From Synchiropus splendidus (lineage: Eukaryota; Chordata; Actinopteri; Syngnathiformes; Callionymidae): a stretch of 64,000 nucleotides of DNA. Shown in pieces: positions 1 to 9,070 of this stretch. The translations under genes and the position numbers were made by a program. Numbering within the stretch: position 1 is the first letter of the stretch; every line of letters begins with the position of its first letter. Below the pieces are notes generated by a model that had not been told where the DNA came from, ran no database searches, and worked only from the letters and a program-made list of their open reading frames with translations. The stretch lies in contig NC_071334.1 of the NCBI RefSeq assembly GCF_027744825.2, forward strand, positions 31,464,937 to 31,528,936, given 5' to 3'.

Positions 1-2607
1 GACGGAAAAACCAATGTTCTGAGACACTGCGTAGTCAGACTGCTCCTTCAGCTTGATGTGTTTAACAGCATCTATGAAGTGAATGAAGTTGTTAAATGTG
101 TTTGACCACAAGTCCTGTCATACAACATTGTTAGTCCGATATCATGTAATGACTTCTGTTTTCCAACTTATGACTCATCACAGTCATTCACTGAAACTTG
201 TTTATTTCAGTTTCCATTATTAATAAATTAGCAATACAATTAAAAAAGTACTCAATCAACATTTAAGTAGAAGGATACTTTAAGAACAGTAATAGCAATG
301 TAATTATACAAGAAAAAAAAGGCAGCATGAACAACAAGATTTGTCTTTTTGGTTGGAAAATACTCCTTGATATTTTGACAGCACTCTTTTTGTGTGGTAA
401 GTGGTAAGAAAAAAGGACAAACCCAGAACTTTAATGTCCATGGAGTACACGCCGGTCAGTGCAGGGGAGGACGTGGTTATGTTGGCTCCTACTTTCAGTT
501 GGAGTGTGTAGTTTCCTGATCGCTGGTACAAATACCTGACTACTGGGTCTTTCCCCTGGATCACCTCTCTGCAGCACACAAGTCAGTAATGGTGTTGACC
601 ACAATGAAAAAGGAAATATCATGAAAGATAGAATCCTCGTACCCGTTCCCTAGATCCCACGTATACGTGAACTCTGCCGAGCTGAGATTCCGTTGAGGGT
701 CAGAGAGTTCAAACATGGTCTCGGTTGGGACATCTGAAGCAAGCTCTCCAGCGTTCCTAATATAAGTCTCATTTCCTTCCATCTGATAAAACACCAGCTT
801 TCCAGCAATGTTTTCTGTTTAGAGAGACAATTGATCAGCCCACACTCACTTTCAAGAGAGTGTTATATAGAAAAAAACAAACCCAATTCTTTCATCGACC
901 CTGCACTTCTGGTTAAACCGAGTTGAGCCACAAGAACCAACATCAACACCCAGGTACTGAAAACAGAACGGAGGTAAAGGACAAGAAGGTTATTTCCAAA
1001 ATTTGAAAATACTTACACACAATGATATACAATGTGACGATGATGTGACAGTACAATTTTGTCTCAAAACTATGATTTGGAAATGCTGTAACTTGAAGAT
1101 ACAATTATACAACACAACTATTGCAGAATTGTATTGACTACTCAGAAATGTAAACAAGACAAATAATTTACAGTCATTTAAATGAGCCATGACAAAAACA
1201 GAATATAATTAATAACATATGATACTTAATAAACTGTAATTACCGGTAATAATAAATAATAATTGAAATCAAACAGACTAGCAAACATTATTTGGGGGAC
1301 AAGATAATGCTGATGTGACATACTGATTAAATAGTTAAAGGAATACAGGAATACTGGAATACAAAACTACGCAAAGCCATGAAGCTTTTTCTTGAATAAA
1401 AAAGCACACATCACTTATATTGTTGGAAAATGTAAATTTTTTTACCGTGTCCAGCCAGAATTGAAAATGATAAAGAAAGTGTTTATACTTGATTCAAATA
1501 GAACAAGATGATTTAGGATTTGGCCCGTGGTAAAATTTACAGGACAAATGTATTTCATTTAGCTGTAGCTGTATTTAAACAAGTGGATACTAGGTGGTCC
1601 AATGCAAAATGGTTAAATAAGCAAAAATGTCTCATTTAAACATTTTTTTAACATAAAGTTAAGTTGAACAGTGCCACCTCTTGACACATTCAGTTGTCGA
1701 CTACAGTAATGTAACACATTTTAAAATTATTTTTCAGCAGTGAAAATAACTTTTAAATAACTTCTGATGTTTTTTCCCTTTCTTTTTTTCATTACACTTT
1801 AAATTTAGCTGTAGCTGTATTTAAACAAGTGGATACTAGGTGGTTCGATGCAAAATGGTTAAATAAGCAAAATGTCTCATTTAAACATTTTTATGGAATA
1901 AAGTTAAGTTGAAGTGTGCCACCTTTTGACACATTCAGTTGTCGACTACAGTAATGTAAGACATTTTAAAATTATTTTTCAGCAGTGAAAATAACTTTTA
2001 AATAACTTCTGATGTTTTTTCCCTTTCTTTTTTTCATTACACTTTAAATTTAGCTGTAGCTGTATTTAAACAAGTGGATACTAGGTGGTTCGATGCAAAA
2101 TGGTTAAATAAGCAAAATGTCTCATTTAAACATTTTTTTAGCATAAAGTTAAGTTGAAGTGTGCCACCTCTTGACACATTCAGTTGTCGACTACAGTAAT
2201 GTAACACATTTTAAAATTATTTTTCAGCAGTGAAAATAACTTTTAAATAACTTCTGATGTTTTTTCCCTTTCTTTTTTTCATTACACTTTAAATTTAGCT
2301 GTAGCTGTATTTAAACAAGTGGATACTAGGTGGTTCGATGCAAAATGGTTAAATAAGCAAAATGTCTCATTTAAACATTTTTTTTACATAAAGTTAAGTT
2401 GAAGTGTGCCACCTCTTAACACATTCAGTTGTCGACTACAGTAATATAACACATTTTAAAATTATTTTTCAGCAGTGAAAATAACTTTTAAATAACTTCT
2501 AATTTAGTTTTTTTTCCCTTTTCTTTTTTCATTACACTTTAAAATTGTGTTGTTGTTTTTTTGTTTTTTTCAAAAGCTATTACTAAAGGTCAAACTCACC
2601 TCTCCAT
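1..2607 (-). CDS. tmem130: TMEM130, transmembrane protein 130 (5' five coding exons; 3' part lies outside the window)
   Basis: Coding exons on the minus strand are 2607-2600, 956-883, 814-643, 568-423 and 71-1 (open at the edge). All junctions are GT-AG and phases 2-1-2-1 close without a stop, giving 157 codons. The start is ATGGAGAG before a GTGAGT donor; exon 2 adds a hydrophobic signal peptide (WVLMLVLVAQLGL). Exons 3-5 carry a PKD-type fold: ELSDPQRNLSSAEFTYTWDL, then RSGNYTLQLKV and YSMDIKVLD. N-glycosylation sequons NET, NLS, NYT and NIT suggest a lumenal or extracellular domain. Family knowledge: TMEM130 is a type I membrane protein related to PMEL and GPNMB, with poorly known function. 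GPNMB/PMEL are the alternatives. I favour TMEM130 because exon 5 aligns with its post-PKD part and because BAIAP2L1 is nearby. The membrane span should lie beyond base 1. Confidence 0.8.
1557..2540. repeat. Four tandem ~245-bp repeat units in TMEM130 intron 1
   Basis: The landmark AGCTGTAGCTGTATTTAAAC recurs at about 1561, 1807, 2052 and 2297, so the period is 245-246 bases. Each unit also repeats a GTCGACTACAGTAAT block and a TTTTTCCCTTTC block. The copies differ at only a few positions, mainly in T-run length. Reading frames are closed. The intron bases between 957 and 1556 show nothing recognisable. Confidence 0.95.
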
Positions 2608-3273
2608 CTCTGCTTGTTCTCCTCTGATCACCAAGGACGAAATGACCGCTGAGGGCTGACGGACTTATTTGGAATGGTCGTCATGTGCCTTCTGCTTCTC
2701 ATGTGAGATATCGGTGCAAATAATTCAGCTTGAAATGTTCTCTCCACTGTGTCCGGGGAAGCAGCAGCAAACAGCTCACTGACAGGCGAATAACTATTGT
2801 TCCTATTGTGACCGTGTGACAGCGCTGTTATCCGGGTCGTCACGCAACATGAAGGTATCTTATTTGTTTCATTCGTGTCTCGCTTGCTGCTTGGCCTTGA
2901 GGAGGTCATTGAAGCAGGACAAAAGGGCATCTGTGCACAAGGAGGAGACAAATAAGTATGTATGTGTAGATGTAATTGTTGGACGTGTGTATCTATATAA
3001 TCTTTTAAATTCGAATATAGCGTTGACGAATGACAGCGCTCTCTCTTGTGGCACAATTACAACAGCTCTGTCACACCGCGCGTATTACAGTGAGTGAATG
3101 AACTTAATGTTGAGCTCAGTGCGTCAACGTCTTTTGTGAAAAGCTTCACATCGTCTGATAGATAGATTAGATTAGGCTGAAGTTAGTGATGTCGGCTCAA
3201 GTCACGTATCTCTCGATTGAGTAAAAAATGAATTATGAAGAAAGCCATGGCATCGAAAGACCAACTGCTAAAC
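2608..3273. other. Upstream region of TMEM130, no gene recognised
   Basis: This stretch should hold the TMEM130 5' untranslated exon and promoter. Open frames of up to 142 codons exist on both strands around 2628-3097. They overlap one another antiparallel, lack splice or family support, and have ordinary composition. No TATA box is evident. Confidence 0.4.
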
Positions 3274-3971
3274 CAGTGATTCTTAACCTTAGGGCGGGGG
3301 CCCATGGTTGGGCCGCGAGCGCCTCCTGGAGGGCCGCTAAAAGTTTTTTTTTTTCGTTTTACACATTTGTGCCGTGTGGTGGCAGCAGTGTATCATTGAA
3401 TTAACTTGACATCTGCAAATTTGTGATAGTTACCAACTTAAAAAAGTTCTTGAAAAGAAAAAAATGATAAAGAAAGTGATGGCGCCCTAACAATGAAAAC
3501 TGTTCAGTTTTGAATATTAATTACATTTTATAACGATACTTTAATTTACACTTTATCTATATCTTCTTTAGACTTTAACTAAGATAGATTATTTTTATTG
3601 ATATTTAGACATGGTTTTATTACATTTATTTTATTCCGTTTTTTTCCAATTTTCTCAACAGTTTGCATCAACTGTGTAAGTTTTTTCTACTTATTGTATT
3701 TAGTAAATTTGATGAAAGTGTCTTGCACCTGGTTCTGCTGCTGGTTATAGCAAATGTCTTGCAATGATGCTCATAGTTTGTATAGTAGTCATATAGTAGT
3801 CAATAGTCATTCCACAAGGCTTTGGTTTGTTCACGTGCAAGTACATTAAATATGGTTATTGATCACAAATGAAATCAAGAGTAATGAATCAGGTCTATTT
3901 CTTGAATGGGCCCCGGGTCCATTTGTTCTGGGAAAGGTGGGCCCCGAGATCAGAAAGGCTCAGAACCCCTG
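3274..3971. mobile_element. Non-autonomous hAT-like DNA element
   Basis: The left end reads CAGTGATTCTTAACCTTAGG. The right end, read in reverse complement, begins CAGGGGTTCTGAGCCTTT, so the termini form an imperfect inverted repeat of the CAGNGNTTCTNANCCTT type seen in hAT elements. Flanking 8-mers are TGCTAAAC (3266-3273) and AGCAAAAC (3972-3979), matching at 6 of 8 bases, as expected of an aged hAT target duplication. The 698-bp interior has no transposase frame. Confidence 0.7.
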
Positions 3972-4375
3972 AGCAAAACAATCTGCGTGCGCTTAAAACG
4001 TGAATTCAACCTGAGACCTTACCAAGGTTATACGTGCGGCCATTCATCTGCCCATAGATGGCGCTGTTGGACTTTTAGTGATGGTAATTAAGTATGTAGA
4101 ATTAATTTTGAAGGCGACTCCAGACCGTTAAATTCGTGGTTTACTCCAATTGGTTGTGCATTTCATGAACTGCACGTTCATTTATTAATGCAAATGAGGC
4201 AAACAACAGAAAATGTCATCAGTTGATTCCTGTCACAACACAATTCAACGCTAATGTATTTTGGGGTTCTTTATAAGTAAGTTCGCTCCTCGCTTCTGAT
4301 TTATTTGCGTATTAAGACTGAACATAATCGGAAGTGAGTAGTATAGTTTGTACTTGTTTTAAACGAGACAGCCAT
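3972..4375. other. Spacer, nothing recognised
   Basis: Intergenic DNA between the hAT-like element and the LINE fragment. No exon, promoter or repeat could be supported. Confidence 0.4.
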
Positions 4376-4624
4376 GCGATGCCACCTCTTCAGGACCTGT
4401 ATGTCTCCAGGACCCAGAGACGTGCAGGTCGGATCAGAGCCGACCCTTCTCACCCTGGTCATGGACTGTTTGTTCCTCTTCCCTCTGGCAGGAGGCTACG
4501 GTCCATCCAGACCAGAACCTCCCGTCACAGGAACACCTTCTCTCTCTTTGGCTGTCACACTGTTGAATTCGTGAACAGCCTTTGTTTATTTTATTTTATT
4601 TTATTTTATTTTATTTTATTTTAT
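4376..4624 (+). mobile_element. LINE 3' end, copy A, upstream piece
   Basis: This matches a second copy at 27617-27990 over a long block containing GACCCAGAGACGTGCAGGTC, CTGGCAGGAGGCTACGGTCC and CCGTCACAGGAACA. One frame gives [19 protein letters not shown], the kind of reverse-transcriptase C-terminal tail found at the 3' end of fish non-LTR retrotransposons; the exact family is not identified. It runs into a TTTTA repeat where the gypsy element has inserted; the tail resumes at 9071. Confidence 0.65.
4580..4624. repeat. (TTTTA)n microsatellite, left of the gypsy insertion
   Basis: About nine pentamer units of ATTTT end directly at the 5' LTR. The same repeat continues at 9016 beyond the 3' LTR, so the retrotransposon lies inside one array. 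Confidence 0.9.
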
Positions 4625-4799
4625 TGTGGTGGGCACTCGGGAGGTGTGGCCTCTCACCCAGAGGTATGATGGGTAGGGTCCTGACCGAGGGTATATATAG
4701 AGGCTGTGCGGGGAAACGTGTTTGAGTGTTGTGGCCCGAGAGACAATAAAAAACATCACGTTCTCAACCAGCGACTCCGGACCGTTTTGTCCTGCCACA
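4625..4799 (+). repeat. 5' LTR
   Basis: It starts TGTGGTGGGC and ends CCTGCCACA. It holds a TATA-like run at 4692-4699 and an AATAAA at 4745-4750, consistent with short U3 and R regions. It is identical to 8841-9015 except at one position. Confidence 0.95.
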
Positions 4800-4800
4800 T

Positions 4801-4811
4801 TGGTGACCCCG
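4801..4811 (+). other. Primer binding site, tRNA-Trp type
   Basis: TGGTGACCCCG lies one base after the LTR. It is the complement of the tRNA-Trp 3' end as I remember it (CGGGGUCACCA). Confidence 0.8.
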
Positions 4812-4820
4812 TTTTTGAAC

Positions 4821-5603
4821 ATGCTCGAGGTGGACGAGGACTATGTTCCCTCATCTTCAGCCGAGGGACGTGTTTCCCCCTCGGTTTCAGCGCTCCAGTT
4901 CCCGCAGCCGACCAGCTTGGAGGGATCGGTTAAACTCCCGGAGTTTTGGCAGAGCGATCCGGCTCCGTGGTTTCAGCATGTCGAGGCGCTTTTCCACCTG
5001 CGTGGAGTTGTGGCAGACGAGTCACGGTACTTTTTGGTCGTTGCGGCTCTGGACCGGCAGTCCACACGCCGCGTCATGCAACTGCTGCGAGCCCCACCAC
5101 GACACGGCAAGTACGTCGCGCTGAAGCAGCTTCTCCTTCGGCGCTATAGTTTGTCTGCCGCGGAGAGAGCGGATAAACTCTTGTCGCTACCGGGCTTGGG
5201 CGACGGTTCCGCCGTGGACCTTATGGACGAGATGCTGTCGCTACTCGGGTCGGAGGACGGCGGTTTCCTTTTCCCTCACCTTTTCCTGCGCCAGCTTCCG
5301 CTGACGGTGCGCTCCACTCTGGCGAACTCACCGAGCCTGGACGCCGGCGACTTCCGCGGTTTGGCTGAAGAGGCGGATCGAATCCTGATGACTTCCAGAC
5401 GAGCGACCGTACAGAGTGTGACAGCGGATCCCCAGCAGATCACGGCGCAAGAGGCGGAGATGACGATGGCGGTCGGTGTCTCTCCTCGGCGAAGGCGCGA
5501 TGAGCTCTGTTTCTTTCATCGTCGGTTTGGCGTCAAGGCTCGCCGCTGCATCCCTCCTTGCTCGTTCAAGGCTCCGGGAAACGACAGAGCCAGCGCTCAG
5601 TAG
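4821..5603 (+). CDS. gag: Gag polyprotein of the gypsy element
   Basis: The frame is open from inside the LTR, but the first ATG after the primer site (4821, MLEVDEDY) gives a 260-residue Gag ending at TAG 5601-5603. The N-terminal half has the capsid-like block KLPEFWQSDPAPWFQHVEAL, followed by a helical AERADKLLSLPGLGD segment. This matches the retrotransposon Gag core of CsRn1-like elements. The C-terminus carries a basic run (SPRRRRDE) and one zinc-finger-like motif CFFHRRFGVKARRCIPPC (C-x2-H-x9-C-x3-C), differing from the usual CCHC knuckle. The role is to form the particle and bind RNA. The last 100 bases overlap the open pol frame, and the slippery heptamer at 5576-5582 lies inside the gene. 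Confidence 0.88.
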   Translation: MLEVDEDYVPSSSAEGRVSPSVSALQFPQPTSLEGSVKLPEFWQSDPAPWFQHVEALFHLRGVVADESRYFLVVAALDRQSTRRVMQLLRAPPRHGKYVALKQLLLRRYSLSAAERADKLLSLPGLGDGSAVDLMDEMLSLLGSEDGGFLFPHLFLRQLPLTVRSTLANSPSLDAGDFRGLAEEADRILMTSRRATVQSVTADPQQITAQEAEMTMAVGVSPRRRRDELCFFHRRFGVKARRCIPPCSFKAPGNDRASAQ

Positions 5604-5637
5604 CAGCTGTGGGCGCTGGCGAGCATGAGGAGCTGCT
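5576..5637 (+). promoter_or_regulatory. Putative -1 ribosomal frameshift signal (slippery heptamer plus H-type pseudoknot)
   Basis: GGGAAAC (5576-5582) sits in gag phase as G GGA AAC, a known -1 slippery heptamer. After six bases, GCCAGCGC (5589-5596) pairs perfectly with GCGCTGGC (5613-5620). Its 16-base loop contains AGCAGCT (5602-5608), which pairs perfectly with AGCTGCT (5631-5637). That gives two stems of 8 and 7 bp with loops of 5, 4 and 10 nt. The gag stop at 5601 lies within the structure. Slippage by -1 enters the pol frame at CGA 5582. Sequence and phase are seen; function is inferred. Confidence 0.8.
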
Positions 5638-8600
5638 GTTCGTGAAGGACTCGCTCTCGGGTAGAAGATTCCTGGTGGACTCGGGTTCGCAGAAAAGTCT
5701 CTTACCTCCGGCTGACGCGGACTTGTCGGCGCGAGGGCGCGGGCCGTCCTTGAGTGCGGCAAACGGATCCTCCATTGAGACTTTTGGAACTAGGTCGGTG
5801 ACAGTTAATTTCAATGGACACAGTTTTGTTTTCAATTTTGTGATCGCATCCATCGCGGTTCCCATCATCGGCGCGGACTTTCTTTGTGCCAATAGTTTGT
5901 TGGTGGACGTGGCTAACCGTCGTTTGATTGACGCGGTGACTTTTGCCTCATTTCCGTGTCAGGCTGGAGGACCCGGCTCGTTGACGCATGCCAGCTGTGT
6001 TGCAACGGGAGACGGCTATCAGAAGTTGTTGACCGATTTTCCATCTCTTACAACGCCTGCTTTTTCGTCCTCTGTTGCCAAACATGGAGTGGAGCACTTC
6101 ATTCCCACGGTGGGGCCTCCGGTTTTCGCGCGCGCTCGGCGTCTAGACACGGCTAAGTTAGCCATAGCCAAGGAGGAGTTCGCTACGATGGAACGCTTGG
6201 GTATAGTGCGGCGCTCGAACAGTCCCTGGGCCTCACCCTTACACATGGTGCCGAAAGCAGACGGCTCTTGGAGACCGTGTGGAGACTTCCGTCGGTTAAA
6301 TAATGTGACTGCGCATGACCGTTATCCCATCCCACACATCCAAGATTTCTCAGTGCGTTTAGCGGGCATGAAGGTGTTCTCAAAAATAGATCTGGTGCGG
6401 GGTTATCATCAGGTTCCTGTACGTACAGAGGACGTCCCTAAAACCGCAGTCATAACGCCATTTGGGTTGTTCGAGTTCCTGCGCATGCCTTTTGGCCTAA
6501 AGGGGGCAGCACAAACTTTTCAGCGGTTGATGGACTCTGTGTTGCGCGACCTGGAATTTGTGTTTGTGTACTTGGACGACATTTTGGTGGCCAGTCCTTC
6601 AGTTGAGGAGCACCAGCTGCACCTTAGGCAGGTTTTCCAGCGTCTCCATGATCACGGTCTGATCGTGAACACAGCCAAGTGCCAGTTTGGCCTCCCAGGT
6701 ATCGACTTCTTAGGCCATCGCATTTCGTCGCAGGGTGCTGTGCCTTTACCGGCTAAAGTGCAAGCCGTGTCAGCTTTCCCTAGGCCGGTCTCTGTCAAGT
6801 CCCTACAGGAGTTTTTGGGCATGGTTAATTTTTATAACCGTTTCCTGCCCCGCGCAGCTCACCTTATGCAGCCGTTGTATGAGGCTTTGAGGCTGAAAAA
6901 GGCCAACGATCAGGTCGAATGGACCTCCGAGAGGCAGCAGGCTTTCGACGGCGCGAAAGCTGCTCTGGCTAACGCAACACTTTTGGCTCATCCTGCGTCC
7001 CAGGTACCCATTGCTCTCACAACTGATGCTTCCGACATTGCTGTGGGCGTTGTGGTAGAACAGCGCGTGGCTGGTGTGTGGCAGCCACTGGCATTTTTCA
7101 GTCGCAGGTTACGGGACAATGAGCGGAAATACAGTACGTTTGACAGAGAGCTTTTAGCACTTTACCTGGCTACGCGTCATTTCCGTTTCCTGCTGGAGGG
7201 CCGTGAGTTCACCGCATATGTGGACCACAAGCCGCTGACTTTCGCCATGGGCAAGGTGACAGAGCCTTGGTCTGCTCGTCAACAGCGTCACCTGGCTGCT
7301 GTTTCCGAGTTTACCACCGATATACAGCACGTTGCCGGTAAAGCAAATCCAGTTGCGGATTGCCTGTCTCGGGTGTTGGTGTGCCCTGTGTATCTTGGGG
7401 TCGACTTTTTTAAGATGGCTGCTGACCAGACTGGGGACCCAGATGTTCTCTGTCTCAAGTCAAGCGGTTCTGGTCTCAAGCTGGAGGAGGCAGTGGTGCA
7501 GGAGGGCAGTCCAGCTCTTCTGTGCGACGTCTCCACGGGTCGCCCCAGGCCGGTGGTGCCAATAGGTTGGCGACGTCGTGTGTTTGAGTTGGTGCATTCT
7601 CTCTCTCACCCGGGAGTCCGGGCATCAGTTAAGCTGGTGGGGCAGAAATTTGTGTGGCCTGGTTTACGGAAGGACGTGAAAAGTTGGGCAGCCGCGTGTG
7701 TAGCTTGTCAACGGGCAAAAGTACAGCAGCACACAAAGGCCCCTCTGGAGCCGTTTGAGATTCCAACCAAGCGGTTTGATCACGTCCACGTAGACTTGGT
7801 GGGGCCACTACCACCTTCTCAAGGTTTCACCCATTTGCTCACAGTGGTGGATCGCACCACTCGGTGGCCGGAGGCTGTTCCTCTTTCATCCACTTCTACT
7901 GCAGAGGTGGCGCGTGCGTTCCTTTTCGCTTGGGTCGCACGTTTTGGAACTCCGTCTGACATCACTTCAGACAGAGGTTCCCAGTTTATTTCCGAGCTCT
8001 GGTCAGGACTAGCGAAGTCCCTGGGGACGCAACTCCATCGCACAACTGCCTATCACCCGCAATCGAACGGCATGTGTGAGCGTTTTCACCGGTCTCTGAA
8101 GGCCTCGTTGCGTGCTGCTCTCTGTGACGCAAACTGGGTTGATCGTTTGCCGTGGGTGATGCTGGGGTTGCGTTCGGCTCCTAAGGAGGATCTAGATGCC
8201 TCTCCGGCGGAGTTGGTGTTCGGTCAACCACTTCGTCTGCCAGGGGAGTTTTTGCCTGAGGGGCCGGCAGGGTTTCGTTGTCCCATGCTAACTGAGTCTT
8301 TTGTAGCCCCCGTGCCGGTGCACCATTGTTTTCCGCAGTCGTTCGTGCCGACAAAGCTGGCGACGGCTCGTTTTGTTTTCGTCCGTCATGATGCTCACAG
8401 GTCTCCACTTAAACCCCTGTATGATGGCCCTTTTCGGGTACTAGAGAGGGGTGACAAATGTTTTGTGCTTGATATGGGAGGCCGTCGTGAGCATATATCA
8501 CTGGACAGACTCAAGCCTGCTCATTTTGTGACAGGGGAAGATGTGGTGCCAGGCCAGGTTCCGCGTCGTGGGCGTCCCCCGGCTGAGACCTCAAGGACAA

Positions 8601-8719
8601 CAGTTTCTGGTGCAGAGCAGGCAGCCGAAGACGTTTCTCCAACAGTTGCGCTCCAGGAGAAACGGAGTATTTTCGGCAGATTGTTAAAACCCAACAGTCG
8701 TTATGCCGACTTCAAGTAA
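5582..8719 (+). CDS. pol: Pol polyprotein (protease, RT, RNase H, integrase), read by -1 frameshift from Gag
   Basis: The pol frame is open from 5504 to TAA 8717-8719 and has no ATG of its own near the start, so expression through the frameshift is likely. Numbering residues from 5558: protease LVDSGSQKS with DSG at 41-43; reverse transcriptase with PFGLFEFLRMPFGL and catalytic YLDD at 338-341; RNase H at TTDASD near 489; integrase zinc finger HSLSHPG with CVAC near 715; and a DDE core of D746, D805 and E841 with the D-x35-E spacing of integrases, including the block HPQSNGMCERFHRSL. The tail ends FGRLLKPNSRYADFK. No stop or frame break is seen, so every catalytic residue appears intact. This is reverse transcription and integration machinery of a genomic retrotransposon. 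Confidence 0.95.
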   Translation, partial: RQSQRSVAAVGAGEHEELLFVKDSLSGRRFLVDSGSQKSLLPPADADLSARGRGPSLSAANGSSIETFGTRSVTVNFNGHSFVFNFVIASIAVPIIGADFLCANSLLVDVANRRLIDAVTFASFPCQAGGPGSLTHASCVATGDGYQKLLTDFPSLTTPAFSSSVAKHGVEHFIPTVGPPVFARARRLDTAKLAIAKEEFATMERLGIVRRSNSPWASPLHMVPKADGSWRPCGDFRRLNNVTAHDRYPIPHIQDFSVRLAGMKVFSKIDLVRGYHQVPVRTEDVPKTAVITPFGLFEFLRMPFGLKGAAQTFQRLMDSVLRDLEFVFVYLDDILVASPSVEEHQLHLRQVFQRLHDHGLIVNTAKCQFGLPGIDFLGHRISSQGAVPLPAKVQAVSAFPRPVSVKSLQEFLGMVNFYNRFLPRAAHLMQPLYEALRLKKANDQVEWTSERQQAFDGAKAALANATLLAHPASQVPIALTTDASDIAVGVVVEQRVAGVWQPLAFFSRRLRDNERKYSTFDRELLALYLATRHFRFLLEGREFTAYVDHKPLTFAMGKVTEPWSARQQRHLAAVSEFTTDIQHVAGKANPVADCLSRVLVCPVYLGVDFFKMAADQTGDPDVLCLKSSGSGLKLEEAVVQEGSPALLCDVSTGRPRPVVPIGWRRRVFELVHSLSHPGVRASVKLVGQKFVWPGLRKDVKSWAAACVACQRAKVQQHTKAPLEPFEIPTKRFDHVHVDLVGPLPPSQGFTHLLTVVDRTTRWPEAVPLSSTSTAEVARAFLFAWVARFGTPSDITSDRGSQFISELWSGLAKSLGTQLHRTTAYHPQSNGMCERFHRSLKASLRAALCDANWVDRLPWVMLGLRSAPKEDLDASPAELVFGQPLRLPGEFLPEGPAGFRCPMLTESFVAPVPVHHCFPQSFVPTKLATARFVFVRHDAHRSPLKPLYDGPFRVLERGDKCFVLDMGGRREHISLDRLKPAHFVTGEDVVPGQVPRRGRPPAETSRTTVSGAEQAAEDVSPTVALQEKRSIFGRLLKPNSRYADFK

Positions 8720-8754
8720 AAGTTCAAGTTTTTGTTTTGCTGTTTGTACTGGTT

Positions 8755-8755
<1 letters not shown>

Positions 8756-8787
<32 letters not shown>

Positions 8788-8840
8788 GTTTAAGGCCCTG
8801 AGGCCCTTGTGTTTCCCTCTGGGTGTTCGGGGGGGAGCTG
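8756..8840 (+). other. A30 tract and polypurine tract before the 3' LTR
   Basis: Thirty consecutive A lie at 8756-8785, 36 bases after the pol stop. A G-rich purine run GGGGGGGAG (8829-8837) just before the LTR is the likely plus-strand primer. Confidence 0.7.
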
Positions 8841-9015
8841 TGTGGTGGGCACTCGGGAGGTGTGGCCTCTCACCCAGAGGTATGATGGGTAGGGTCCTGA
8901 CCGAGGGTATATATAGAGGCTGTGCGGGGAAACGTGTTTGAGTGTTGTGGCCCGAGAGACAATAAAAAACATCACGTTCTCAATCAGCGACTCCGGACCG
9001 TTTTGTCCTGCCACA
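8841..9015 (+). repeat. 3' LTR
   Basis: A 175-bp copy of the 5' LTR with a single difference (T at 8984). Its AATAAA at 8961-8966 would serve as the polyadenylation signal. Confidence 0.95.
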
Positions 9016-9070
9016 TTATTTTATTTTATTTTATTTTATTTTATTTTATTTTATTTTATTTTATTTTATT
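9016..9070. repeat. (TTTTA)n microsatellite, right of the gypsy insertion
   Basis: About eleven ATTTT units, continuing the array broken at 4624. Confidence 0.9.

Larger units (their letters stand above)
4625..9015 (+). mobile_element. Complete Ty3/gypsy LTR retrotransposon, CsRn1/Kabuki-like
   Basis: The 4391-bp element is bounded by two 175-bp TG...CA LTRs differing at one base (C at 4768, T at 8984). Flanks share TTAT (4621-4624 and 9016-9019), but the site is a microsatellite, so the target duplication is ambiguous. The order is LTR, primer site matching tRNA-Trp, gag, a -1 overlapping pol (protease, reverse transcriptase, RNase H, integrase), polypurine tract, LTR. This is the Ty3/gypsy order. 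The tRNA-Trp-type primer and the C-x2-H-x9-C-x3-C Gag finger point to the CsRn1/Kabuki clade as I recall it; clade placement needs a tree. Both frames are open, so it may be autonomous. Confidence 0.93.

Noticed and set aside
2628..3097. Overlapping open frames on both strands upstream of TMEM130
   Set aside because: They are mutually antiparallel, have no family signature and sit in the expected 5' untranslated/promoter region.
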